Below, in pieces: positions 18,341-26,775 of a stretch of 64,000 bases of DNA. The translations under genes and the position numbers were made by a program. Within the stretch, counting starts at the first letter, position 1. Each line of letters begins with the position of its first letter. Location of the stretch: the NCBI RefSeq assembly GCF_001687585.2, contig NZ_CP016537.2:2266001-2330000 (forward strand), read 5' to 3'. Under the pieces are notes generated by a model that saw only the letters and a list, made by a program, of their open reading frames with translations, was not told where the DNA came from and made no database searches. This DNA comes from Planococcus halocryophilus. GTDB taxonomy: Bacteria > Bacillota > Bacilli > Bacillales_A > Planococcaceae.

Positions 18341-18706
18341 ATGTATTTTGAAAATACAGGACTTGAAAACATTCACGTAGATATTGCTTTACTAGAAAGC
18401 ATCATGAACAACCACGCCTTGACTAAAGAAGGCCAATGGGATTACGAGCGTGTCACTTATGACCGCAAGTTCATCGTACGCGAAGGCACTTATTATTTAC
18501 GTGTATTTGCTTATGCTACTGATGGAGATGTCGATTCAAATGATGCGACAATGCGAGTTATGAAACCCGTACTTGGCAAGCACTATTATCCACATGGTGT
18601 AGAGTATGGTGAAGACGAACATTTCCCAGAACACTTGGTTAAAACTTGTATCGGAATTTTGGATTCTATTAAAAAAGAAGTCAAAGCTTTCGAAATCAGC
18701 GTATAA
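18341..18706 (+). CDS. YugN-like family protein
   Basis: 121-residue soluble protein of the YugN-like family (MYFENTGLENIHVDIALLES start; conserved WDYERVTYDRKF and KHYYPHGVEY). Function unknown. It is preceded by GAGGAGGAGTG and followed by its own terminator. Confidence 0.78.
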   Translation: MYFENTGLENIHVDIALLESIMNNHALTKEGQWDYERVTYDRKFIVREGTYYLRVFAYATDGDVDSNDATMRVMKPVLGKHYYPHGVEYGEDEHFPEHLVKTCIGILDSIKKEVKAFEISV

Positions 18707-18712
18707 AAAAGT

Positions 18713-18744
18713 CCGCAGTTCAGCATTTGAACTGCGGTTTTTTT
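18713..18744 (+). terminator. Terminator after the yugN-like gene
   Basis: CCGCAGTTCA pairs with TGAACTGCGG around a 5-nt loop, followed by seven T. Confidence 0.92.
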
Positions 18745-18789
18745 AAACAATCTATCATTATTTCAACTTCATAAGGAGGATTTCAATAA

Positions 18790-19845
18790 GTGAAGTGGTT
18801 AACGAAAAAAACAGTAACGATTGCTATTGTCTTAGCAGTCCTAATCTTAATATCAGTATACATATTACCCGTTTCGATCCCATTAATTGTGGCATTGATT
18901 ACTGCTATATTTCTAGAACCTTTTGTAAATTTCATACATAAGAGATTCAAGTGGCATAGAAAATCTGCTGTTATATCCGTATTTATATTGTTTTTATTAG
19001 TTGCATCGGCTCTACTTTACTGGATTGTCACGCAATTAATAGGAAGAATTATACAATTTACTAAAATGGTACCGGAATATACTAACTCATTGTCTATCAT
19101 GTGGGACGAATTTCAACGCTTTTTCTTCCGTTCGACAGAAGATATGCCTGTTGAAGTTGTTTCTTCCTTTGAAACTGAACTAGTAAGTTTCATGGAAGGA
19201 ATCCGTAATTGGGTGTTGTCTATTATTAATTACGACACTGTCTCTAATTTATTGACAGGTATTCCATCATTTCTTGTTAGCTTTATCGTATTTTTAATTG
19301 CATTATTTTTATTCATGCTCGACTTGCCTGATTTAAAAACTTTGCTTTTCAAACGGTTGAAAGATTCAACTGCGGAAAAAGTCCGCTTTATGTTTGCTCG
19401 CTTAAATAAAGTGATTTTTGGTTTTTTAAAAGCTCAATTTCTTGTAAGTTGTATCATTTTTATCGTTTCACTTATAACATTAGCGTTTATCGTACCAGAA
19501 TACGCACTTGTTATGTCGCTGATCATCTGGATTGTTGATTTCATTCCTATTTTGGGCTCAATCATCGTTTTAACGCCTTGGTTTGCTTATGAATTCATCA
19601 TGGGTGATGTTGTGTTCGGAACCCAATTAGCTGTCTTAGCACTCGTACTGTTAGTTATTAGACGAACGGTGGAACCGAAAGTTATGGGTACGCAAATTGG
19701 ACTGTCTCCTCTGGCAACTTTAATCGCCATGTTCATTGGACTTCAGCTTCTAGGATTTCTCGGGTTCTTTATTGGACCGTTAATTGTGATTCTCTTTACG
19801 TCAGCACGCGAAGCAGGAATGATAAAAATAGATTTCAAAGTATAA
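18790..19845 (+). CDS. AI-2E/YtvI family transport protein
   Basis: Polytopic membrane protein (351 residues) of the AI-2 exporter-like superfamily: two N-terminal helices, a soluble amphipathic stretch (about 85-140) and about six more helices, with VDFIPILGSIIVLTPW and GTQIGLSPLATLIAMFIGLQLLG near the C-terminus. Members include YtvI, named for sporulation, and Na+/H+ exchangers; substrate unknown. GTG start at 18790, nine bases after AAGGAGGA. Confidence 0.8.
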   Translation: MKWLTKKTVTIAIVLAVLILISVYILPVSIPLIVALITAIFLEPFVNFIHKRFKWHRKSAVISVFILFLLVASALLYWIVTQLIGRIIQFTKMVPEYTNSLSIMWDEFQRFFFRSTEDMPVEVVSSFETELVSFMEGIRNWVLSIINYDTVSNLLTGIPSFLVSFIVFLIALFLFMLDLPDLKTLLFKRLKDSTAEKVRFMFARLNKVIFGFLKAQFLVSCIIFIVSLITLAFIVPEYALVMSLIIWIVDFIPILGSIIVLTPWFAYEFIMGDVVFGTQLAVLALVLLVIRRTVEPKVMGTQIGLSPLATLIAMFIGLQLLGFLGFFIGPLIVILFTSAREAGMIKIDFKV

Positions 19846-19932
19846 AAAAAGAACCCCCTTGGGTAGTGACCCCTTAAAGTTAGATTTGAACTCTAACTTT
19901 TGTGGTGCACTACCTTGAGGGTTCTTTTTTTT
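19844..19932. terminator. Compound terminator hairpin between ytvI-like and ctaM
   Basis: The outer stem AAAAAAAGAACCC/GGGTTCTTTTTTT is an ordinary bidirectional terminator, but its loop is expanded to about 60 nt by a second palindrome (19862-19914) with stems GGTAGTG/CACTACC and AAAGTTAGA/TCTAACTTT. It serves both convergent genes. Confidence 0.82.
19862..19914. mobile_element. 53-bp palindrome resembling two abutted IS3-type ends
   Basis: Left half GGTAGTG...AAAGTTAGA and the reverse complement of the right half are each 23 bp and match at 18 positions. They point outwards-in like terminal inverted repeats with only 7 bp between them, and are flanked by TTG on both sides (19859-19861, 19915-19917). 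The ...AAAGTTAGA end resembles ends I recall for IS3/IS150-type elements. No transposase is present. It may be a remnant or a minimal non-autonomous element; this is inference. Confidence 0.4.
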
Positions 19933-20392
19933 ATCCACCTAAAATGGCTTTAAATACTGAAGTAGTATGGCCACCTTCGTAAAATACATAAAGTAGTAAA
20001 TAGACCATAACACCTGTTATAGCTGTCGAGAACCACACGATACTCGTGAATGGTCCAATTTTACGGTGTTTAGCCAATTGGTTTTTCCATCCCCAGTAAA
20101 TCGTGATCAAGCCCATAATGCCGCCTGTTGTCGCCAATGTGATGTGGAATATTAGGAATACTGTATAAAACACTTTTAACTCATCAGGTCCACCAAACGC
20201 AGTATTTCCGATGAATATTGTTCGAGACATGTATATGATAAAAAACGTTAATGCAGCAACACCTGCTGCCACCATGACTTTCTTATGAGCTTCAATTTTA
20301 CGACGACGAACTAAATTCCATCCAATCGCTACTAAAATTGCGCTTAATACAATAAAAAACGTACTAATCGTTGGCAAAAGCGGCAAATTCAT
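19931..20392 (-). CDS. ctaM: DUF420 protein CtaM (cytochrome oxidase maturation)
   Basis: 153-residue membrane protein with four or five helices and conserved His residues in FLIFHITLATTGG and KIEAHKKVM. The Staphylococcus aureus member, CtaM, is needed for maturation of the heme A terminal oxidase; B. subtilis has YozB. Here it directly follows ctaG (26-bp gap), supporting the oxidase link. ATG at 20392 with AAAGGAGA. Its end overlaps the compound terminator. Confidence 0.83.
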   Translation of the reverse strand: MNLPLLPTISTFFIVLSAILVAIGWNLVRRRKIEAHKKVMVAAGVAALTFFIIYMSRTIFIGNTAFGGPDELKVFYTVFLIFHITLATTGGIMGLITIYWGWKNQLAKHRKIGPFTSIVWFSTAITGVMVYLLLYVFYEGGHTTSVFKAILGG

Positions 20393-20418
20393 TATAAGTT
20401 ATTCTCCTTTATGGTTCG

Positions 20419-21342
20419 TTATGCGTTATGTCTATGGTAATCCATGTTTTTGCGATCTTGCAACGTTTTCGCAGTAATTTCATCTGCGTTATCTGTCTCA
20501 TTTCGTAGCCACTCATGGAAAACCATCCAAATGAAAGCTGTGAAAACAAGTTCTTGAATAATTTTCATTGTAATTCCGCCTGTACGTTGATCTTCAAGCG
20601 TTGACATGTTTGAAAATAACTCTGGACCAGACAAATTCAGCTGAGATAATGTTCCTGCTGGCACACATAATGCCATAGCTTGTAACCACGCTTCACCATC
20701 TGTATAAGTGGCGTAGAAAGGAGTACCACTAAAGATTATCATTGCACATGCTGGAGTTACTAATACACTCAAGCCAAACAAATAACCCAATTTTTTCAAG
20801 CCATGAAACTTATGCATTCCTTCAACATTATTGACCACTGGCCACCAATAAAAAAAAGCAGACATGAACAATACAATATTGACCGCGCCATGGAGCCACA
20901 TATCTTTTTTAACAAAATCAAAAACCATTGGAATATGATAGAACGAGAAAACCATGCCAAACAAAATTAAAGCTAACATTGGGTTTGCAAAGAAATTGAA
21001 CAATGGTTTAATAACCGGAAGAACGATAAAAGTTTTCCAAATATAAGTTGGAATGCCCATGATTAATAACGGCACTGCTAATAGCAACAATAACGCCATC
21101 TGAACCATATGCATGGTAAATAGAATATGTCCATATAAATCGACTGGTGAACCTTTTATGATGTAAAGCAAAACCATTCCCGAAACAAAAAAAGTAGCTT
21201 CTTTAGCGGTAAGTGGTTGATTTTCTTTAAACTTACCACGCCACTTTACAGTGATTAAGAAATATAAAATCGTTACCAAAACGAGGACTGCTAAGTAAAC
21301 GGGACTCCATAAAGCTTGAAATCCGAAGATACTAATCGGCAT
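20419..21342 (-). CDS. ctaG: Cytochrome c oxidase assembly factor CtaG (caa3_CtaG)
   Basis: Multi-spanning assembly factor for the copper centre of caa3 oxidase. It starts MPISIFGFQALWSP at the ATG at 21342, eight bases after AAAAGGAGGT; a longer frame begins at 21366 but has no ribosome site. 307 residues with about seven helices and the conserved HMVQM and FSFYHIPMVF segments. It is separated from the ctaB-F operon by a terminator and has its own consensus promoter. Confidence 0.9.
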   Translation of the reverse strand: MPISIFGFQALWSPVYLAVLVLVTILYFLITVKWRGKFKENQPLTAKEATFFVSGMVLLYIIKGSPVDLYGHILFTMHMVQMALLLLLAVPLLIMGIPTYIWKTFIVLPVIKPLFNFFANPMLALILFGMVFSFYHIPMVFDFVKKDMWLHGAVNIVLFMSAFFYWWPVVNNVEGMHKFHGLKKLGYLFGLSVLVTPACAMIIFSGTPFYATYTDGEAWLQAMALCVPAGTLSQLNLSGPELFSNMSTLEDQRTGGITMKIIQELVFTAFIWMVFHEWLRNETDNADEITAKTLQDRKNMDYHRHNA

Positions 21343-21374
21343 GTTATGGTACCTCCTTTTCCTCAAGTACCCTC

Positions 21375-21403
21375 ATTATATAGCTGCTAGCAAACTATAT
21401 CAA
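21375..21403 (-). promoter_or_regulatory. Sigma-A promoter for ctaG-ctaM
   Basis: TTGATA (21403-21398) and TATAAT (21380-21375) on the minus strand with a 17-bp spacer, about 30 bp before the ctaG start. It explains expression beyond the terminator at 21519-21553. Confidence 0.78.
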
Positions 21404-21518
21404 TGAACGAACTATGAACAATTAAATGTATGAACGTTTGAACCTCATCTATAATTTCTCTTTAGCTTGCCTTTAAAATCGTTTGAACCCCTATCTCAAC
21501 GGTGCAACTATATTCACG

Positions 21519-21553
21519 CAAAAACCCCTTACCTTTTAAGGTAAGGGGTTTAA
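21519..21553 (-). terminator. Terminator after ctaF
   Basis: AAACCCCTTACCTT pairs perfectly with AAGGTAAGGGGTTT, loop TT, followed by TTTT on the minus strand. It lies 9 bp beyond the ctaF stop. Confidence 0.9.
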
Positions 21554-21561
21554 ACGAAAGC

Positions 21562-21894
21562 CTACCACCAAATGATTGTAACAAAAGTTAGAACCGTGAT
21601 AAAAGCTACAAACATACCAGAGAACATAAAGAACGCGATCATACCGTGTCCTTTACCACTCATATGCATGAAGTAGTAAAGTTGAAGAACTACTTGAATA
21701 CCTGCCAATAATAGGATGATAGGTACGATCAAGTAAACTGAGAATCCAGCAGCAACCATTGTAAATGCAATTAATGTTAAGAAAATCATAATTGCGAAAG
21801 TAGCCAAATTGCCTCTCATTTCATCTGCTCTTTTTTTCTTAACATATTCAAATTCTGCCTGCGATCTTACATGTACGTGTGTATCGTGTGCCAT
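21562..21894 (-). CDS. ctaF: Cytochrome c oxidase subunit IV (caa3-type)
   Basis: Small membrane subunit of the aa3/caa3 oxidase: 110 residues starting MAHDTHVHVRS with three helices (about 35-55, 58-78 and 88-108) and the conserved LQLYYFMHM. The ATG at 21894 shares one base with the ctaE stop (TAATG), so translation is coupled. A longer frame upstream lies inside ctaE and is rejected. Confidence 0.92.
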   Translation of the reverse strand: MAHDTHVHVRSQAEFEYVKKKRADEMRGNLATFAIMIFLTLIAFTMVAAGFSVYLIVPIILLLAGIQVVLQLYYFMHMSGKGHGMIAFFMFSGMFVAFITVLTFVTIIWW

Positions 21895-22520
21895 TATCCG
21901 ATCACTCCCATCAAATAGACGACAGTAAAGATGAATACCCAAACTACGTCAATGAAATGCCAGTATAAAGAAGCAAGATAGAATTTTGGTGCATTATACA
22001 TGTTTAGTCCACGTTTTGCGTTACGAAGCATTAATGCAATAAACCAGCTAAGACCAAACAATACGTGAGCACCGTGTGTTCCAACAAGTGTAAAGAACGC
22101 TGAACTGAATGCACTATTCGTATAGCCGAATCCTAAGTGGACATAGTGGTTAAACTCATAAATCTCTAAGCCTAAGAAAGTTAAACCAAGCATTACGGTA
22201 ATCGCTAGCCAAGCTTGCATGGCTTTAAAATTATAGTTTTTCATATGGTACATTGCATAAACACTAGTTAGTGAAGAAGTTAAAAGAATCATCGTCATTG
22301 CAAAAACAAGTGGTAGTTCAAAAAGTCCAGCGGCAGAAAATTCCATGCCGCTTGGCCCTTTATCTTTTAATGCAAGGTATGTTGCAAAAAGTGAAGCAAA
22401 CGTTACTGTCTCTGCAGCTAGAAGCAACCAGAAACCAATAAACTTATTTTTACCTTCTAACGTAGCCGTCTCAGGATGATCAGGCCAAGATTGAGGAGTA
22501 TATTTTTGATTAATGTCCAT
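21894..22520 (-). CDS. ctaE: Cytochrome c oxidase subunit III
   Basis: Seven-helix-type core subunit (short bacterial form, 208 residues) with the conserved HGAHVLFGLSWF and WHFIDVVWVFIFTVVYL. The start MDINQKYTPQSWPDHPE at 22520 follows AAAGGAGG by eight bases and lies inside the 3' end of ctaD, overlapping it by 11 bp. Confidence 0.95.
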   Translation of the reverse strand: MDINQKYTPQSWPDHPETATLEGKNKFIGFWLLLAAETVTFASLFATYLALKDKGPSGMEFSAAGLFELPLVFAMTMILLTSSLTSVYAMYHMKNYNFKAMQAWLAITVMLGLTFLGLEIYEFNHYVHLGFGYTNSAFSSAFFTLVGTHGAHVLFGLSWFIALMLRNAKRGLNMYNAPKFYLASLYWHFIDVVWVFIFTVVYLMGVIG

Positions 22521-24390
22521 CTGTGTTGCCTCCTTTCGCATCTTCTAGTAATTCTTCTTTTGTAATGTGAAAGCCTAAGTCATCTTTCAACGAACGTAGT
22601 AGCATTGAACCGAACATTAATACTAATCCGCCGATCAATACTGCTAATGCCCAAGGCTTGCCGTCTAAGAAATATAGTGCTCCGAATGATGCGATAAACA
22701 TTCCTAGCGAAATTACGAAAGGAATAATTGAACCATTTGGCATGTGAATATCGCCAAGAGGTTCAGCGAAGATCATACCTTTTTTATTGCCATCCATTTT
22801 TTCGATCCAGTACGTGTCAAGTCCACGAACTAATGGTGTTTGTGCAAAGTTATAAAATGGCGGGGGAGATGGAATTGCCCATTCTAATGTACGGCCATCG
22901 CCCCATGGGTCATTGCCGACACGCTCATTTTTAACGATTGTCATCACAACGTTTACAAGAAGAATAATGACACCAGTCGCCATCAATACTGCACCAGACG
23001 AACTGATTGCGTTGAATAAATCCCAACCTTGGTCAGCTCCGAACGTATAAACGCGACGTGGCATACCCATTAAGCCCAAGAAATGCTGAATAAAGAATGT
23101 TAAATGGAATCCAAGGAAGAAGAACCAGAATGTCCATTTCCCTAATTTTTCACTAAGCATCGTTCCAAACATTTTTGGCCAGTATAAATGTGTACCTGCT
23201 AAAATCGCCAATACAACACCACCGACAATAACGTAATGGAAGTGAGCTACGATAAAGTAAGAATCATGCAATTGATAATCCAAAGGTGCGATTGCTTGCA
23301 TAACCCCTGTTACCCCACCCGCTACGAAAGTAGGAATGAAAGCTACAGCATAAATCATTGGTACTGAAAACGAGATGTTCCCACCCCAAATAGTTAATAA
23401 CCAGTTAAAGATCTTAATACCTGTTGGAACAGCAATGATCATTGTCGCTAAAGCAAATACTGCGTTAGCTGTTGGCCCTAAGCCGACTGTGAACATATGG
23501 TGAGCCCAAACCATGAATCCGTAAAAACCGATTAGGATTGTAGCGAAAACAAGTGCAGTGTATCCGAAAAGACGTTTACGAGAGAAGATTGCAAAGATTT
23601 CAGAGAAAATACCGAAAGCTGGTAAAATCAAAATGTAAACTTCAGGGTGACCGAAAATCCAGAATAAATGTTCCCAAATAATCGTGTTACCGCCCATTTC
23701 AACTGCAAAGAAACTTGCACCGAACAAACGATCAAAGATCATGAAGAAAAGTCCCACTGTAAGTGGTGGGAATGCCAATAAGATCAAAGCGGAAGCAACA
23801 AAAGTTGTCCATGTGAACAATGGCATTCTCATGTAAGTCATACCTGGCGCACGCATATTAATAATCGTTACAAGAAAGTTAATCCCTGCGATTAATGTAC
23901 CAAAACCAGATATCGTTAATCCTAGTGCATAAAAATCAATACCATGACCTTCTGATGCCAGTGCTAGCGAAGCGTAGTTCGTCCAACCTGCATCTGGTGC
24001 GCCACCCATAAACCAAGATAGGTTTAAGAAAATTCCACCAAAGAAGAATAACCAAAATCCAAGTGAGTTTAAGAATGGAAAAGCTACATCACGTGCGCCA
24101 ATTTGCAATGGCATAACGGCGTTCATGAAAGCTAATAATATCGGCATTGATGCCAAGAAAATCATAGTCGTACCGTGCATTGTTATAACTTCGTTAAATG
24201 TTCCAGCACTTAGGAAATCATTCCCTGCTTTAACTAACTGGATACGGATCAACATTGCTTCAATACCACCGACTAGGAAGAAGAAACCTCCTGACATGAG
24301 ATAAAGAATCGCAATTTTCTTATGGTCGACCGTTGTCATGAAGTCCCATATTGTAGCGCCGAAGCCCTTTTTTTGAGCAATAGAACTCAC
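22510..24390 (-). CDS. ctaD: Cytochrome c oxidase subunit I
   Basis: Catalytic heme-copper subunit that reduces oxygen and pumps protons. The 626 residues include WEHLFWIFGHPEVYILILPAFG, which carries the CuB His and the cross-linked Tyr; AHHMFTVG with the CuB His pair; and HFHYVIVGG with the heme ligands. GTG start at 24390 after GGGAGGTTAACAGT. Central gene of ctaCDEF. Confidence 0.97.
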   Translation of the reverse strand: MSSIAQKKGFGATIWDFMTTVDHKKIAILYLMSGGFFFLVGGIEAMLIRIQLVKAGNDFLSAGTFNEVITMHGTTMIFLASMPILLAFMNAVMPLQIGARDVAFPFLNSLGFWLFFFGGIFLNLSWFMGGAPDAGWTNYASLALASEGHGIDFYALGLTISGFGTLIAGINFLVTIINMRAPGMTYMRMPLFTWTTFVASALILLAFPPLTVGLFFMIFDRLFGASFFAVEMGGNTIIWEHLFWIFGHPEVYILILPAFGIFSEIFAIFSRKRLFGYTALVFATILIGFYGFMVWAHHMFTVGLGPTANAVFALATMIIAVPTGIKIFNWLLTIWGGNISFSVPMIYAVAFIPTFVAGGVTGVMQAIAPLDYQLHDSYFIVAHFHYVIVGGVVLAILAGTHLYWPKMFGTMLSEKLGKWTFWFFFLGFHLTFFIQHFLGLMGMPRRVYTFGADQGWDLFNAISSSGAVLMATGVIILLVNVVMTIVKNERVGNDPWGDGRTLEWAIPSPPPFYNFAQTPLVRGLDTYWIEKMDGNKKGMIFAEPLGDIHMPNGSIIPFVISLGMFIASFGALYFLDGKPWALAVLIGGLVLMFGSMLLRSLKDDLGFHITKEELLEDAKGGNTDGH

Positions 24391-24420
24391 ACTGTTAACC
24401 TCCCTTTTTTAACTTTTATT

Positions 24421-25503
24421 CTACTCTTCTACTGATAAGCCCATTAAATAAGCTGCAAGAGAATCGAGCTGTTGTTCAGAAAACGGTTCACCGTTATTTA
24501 ATGCTTCAGGATCTGGCATTAAGTTACCAGGTTTGTATTCTTGTGGATCTGAAATCCATTTTTTAACATTTTCTTCGTTATGCTCTAAGTATCCTGCAAC
24601 GCGGTTACGGTCACCAAATGTTGCCAAGTTAGGACCAACGCCTCCAGTAGTTCCTGCACCCGAAGTAGCGTGACAAGCGATACAGCTTTGTTCGAATAAT
24701 TCTTGACCCTCTTGAGCTAAAGCGTCTTCAGCAGGTTTAGCTTCTGCCTGCATTGCTGTTACCCATTGGTCAAACTCTTCACGATCAACTGACTTCACTT
24801 TGAAATCCATCAATGCGTGAGAAGGTCCACAAAGCTCAGCACATTTACCGTAGAATACGCCATCTTCAAGTTCTGAAGATTCTTGGTCAAATTCTAAATA
24901 GAAAGTGTTGACGTTTTCAGGGTTTACATCCAATTTACCACCGATAGACGGAATCCAGAATGAATGTTTAATATCCGCGGAAATCAAGTTAAAGTATACG
25001 CGTTCATTCGTCGGTACAACCAACTCTTGAGCAGTTACAATTCCTTGTTCAGGATATTCAAATTCCCACCAGTAAAGGTTACCAGTTACGTTAACTGTTA
25101 GATGAGACGAGTTACCATCTTCCGCCTCAACGTCCATTGTTGAAACGTCAGCCAAGTCAAATGTTGAATAAACTGTTGGAACTGCAAGGATTAATAGAAG
25201 GACGATTGGAATTGCCGTCCAGATAAATTCTAATTTCGCACTTCCTTCAACTTGTTCAGGAATCATGTCTTCTCCCACTTTTGAACGGCGGAATTTAACA
25301 ATAGCTAAAATAAATATGATCAATACAACAACGATAACAAACGTCATTATAATTGATGATAAGATCAATAAGTTAAATTGATCTTGAGCTACTCTACCTG
25401 CTGGTATTAATGTCGAAATCTCTTCACGTCCACATCCCGCAAGAAATACTAATAACGTGGACATCAATGCGAAAAGTCGCCATTTTTTAATTCCTTTCAT
25501 CAT
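24421..25503 (-). CDS. ctaC: Cytochrome c oxidase subunit II with fused cytochrome c (caa3 type)
   Basis: Membrane-anchored subunit that takes electrons through CuA. It has a lipoprotein signal with lipobox LAGC (Cys24), two helices, a CuA domain with ligands in CAELCGPSHALM, and a C-terminal cytochrome c domain with CIACH as heme-binding motif. The fusion defines a caa3 oxidase. 360 residues; the second Met (25500) is an equally good start. The Shine-Dalgarno GAGGGG is somewhat far upstream. Confidence 0.95.
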   Translation of the reverse strand: MMKGIKKWRLFALMSTLLVFLAGCGREEISTLIPAGRVAQDQFNLLILSSIIMTFVIVVVLIIFILAIVKFRRSKVGEDMIPEQVEGSAKLEFIWTAIPIVLLLILAVPTVYSTFDLADVSTMDVEAEDGNSSHLTVNVTGNLYWWEFEYPEQGIVTAQELVVPTNERVYFNLISADIKHSFWIPSIGGKLDVNPENVNTFYLEFDQESSELEDGVFYGKCAELCGPSHALMDFKVKSVDREEFDQWVTAMQAEAKPAEDALAQEGQELFEQSCIACHATSGAGTTGGVGPNLATFGDRNRVAGYLEHNEENVKKWISDPQEYKPGNLMPDPEALNNGEPFSEQQLDSLAAYLMGLSVEE

Positions 25504-25554
25504 AGCTTGTCATACCCCTCTCTCATTTAAATAGTTTCTTTTTAGAAATGGTTT

Positions 25555-26472
25555 TTAGATGAAAACAGCAAAAATGATCATCGAAACAAATAGAATGGTC
25601 ATATAGTTCAATGAATAAATAAACATTGTCTTCGCCCATTTCAAATCATCTTTCGCTTTAAATCCTCGAATAGCCAATACTAACCACCCGATATTTAAAA
25701 GTGTAGCTAAGATGATGAAGCCTGTCCCAAGTTCCATTAATAAGAATGGCAGAGGGAAAAGCATTACAACCCATGCAAGCATCGATTTCTTTGTTCTGTG
25801 AAAACCTTTTATTACCGGTAGCATAGGAATATTCGCTGCCCGATACTCTTCCGTTCTCTTCATAGCCAAAGCATAAAAATGCGGTGGCTGCCAAATGAAC
25901 ATAATAAGGAATAATGCCCAAGCACCCACTCCAAGTGTCGGTTCCACTGCAGCCCATCCGATTAGTGGTGGTATTGCACCAGAGATGCTTCCAACAATCG
26001 TATTGCTGACATAACGTCTTTTTGACCACATGGAATATAAAATAACATAAGCAAAAACTCCAGCAATCCCTAATACACCAGCCGATACAGAAGCGGAGAA
26101 CAAAAATATTTCGCCTATAACGATGAAAGAAATAGCTAGTGCCAGGACAGCTGATGGCTTGAATCTTCCTGTTACTGTCGGACGCCCTTTCTTACTTTCC
26201 ATTAAAGGATCTATATCCGTATCAATATAGTTATTCATCGCTGCAGATCCTGCAATAATCAGCGCTGAACCGAAAATGGTGTAGACAAGGATATCCAGCT
26301 CGTTAAGAAAATGTCTGTTGGAAAACTGAAATGCGAGCCACAAACCTGTAAAGACTGTAATTAAATTAGAATTGACAATTCCAATTTTGATAAGTGCCAA
26401 AAAGTCTTTAAGAAATGTTGACGCTTCCGGTTCTTCGTGTGCATCTGCAGACATTGCCCGGCCATTTGACAT
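25555..26472 (-). CDS. ctaB: Protoheme IX farnesyltransferase (heme O synthase)
   Basis: UbiA-family membrane prenyltransferase converting heme B to heme O. 305 residues with about eight helices and the Asp-rich motif NYIDTDIDPLMESKKGRPTV; the second site is WQPPHFYALAMKRTEEYR. ATG at 26472 follows AAAGGAGGGAC. First gene of the ctaB-F operon and divergent from ctaA, which uses its product. Confidence 0.95.
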   Translation of the reverse strand: MSNGRAMSADAHEEPEASTFLKDFLALIKIGIVNSNLITVFTGLWLAFQFSNRHFLNELDILVYTIFGSALIIAGSAAMNNYIDTDIDPLMESKKGRPTVTGRFKPSAVLALAISFIVIGEIFLFSASVSAGVLGIAGVFAYVILYSMWSKRRYVSNTIVGSISGAIPPLIGWAAVEPTLGVGAWALFLIMFIWQPPHFYALAMKRTEEYRAANIPMLPVIKGFHRTKKSMLAWVVMLFPLPFLLMELGTGFIILATLLNIGWLVLAIRGFKAKDDLKWAKTMFIYSLNYMTILFVSMIIFAVFI

Positions 26473-26614
26473 ATAAGTCCCTCCTTTCAAAGTTGTAAGC
26501 ATATTCCGCTAACCATAACTATATCTAAATTCCAGTTGTTTTTCTACATATAACTGAAATTTCCTGATAAAAGAGATGATTTTCACGTAATTGGTCTCAC
26601 TCTATACATCTCCT

Positions 26615-26643
26615 ATCATACCCTAACACTTACACTATTTTAA
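26615..26643 (-). promoter_or_regulatory. Possible promoter for ctaBCDEF in the ctaB-ctaA intergenic region
   Basis: TTAAAA (26643-26638), 17-bp spacer, TATGAT (26620-26615) on the minus strand. The 303-bp gap between ctaB and ctaA must hold both divergent promoters and possibly ResD sites. I see no other clear structure in it, and no convincing ctaA promoter. Confidence 0.4.
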
Positions 26644-26775
26644 GATAGAAAAAAAATAGTTTTTGAACAGTTTGTGAAGCTCCAGTTATTATGTCCAAAT
26701 CTTGAAAGTTTCTACTATTGTTGATTTCTCGTTGTATTATGAGGAAATATTCGCTATTATCGAGTATGCAGGTAT

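Noticed and set aside
26700-26745. TATTAT at 26735-26740 as -10 of ctaA
   Set aside because: No acceptable -35 at 16-18 bp; left unassigned.
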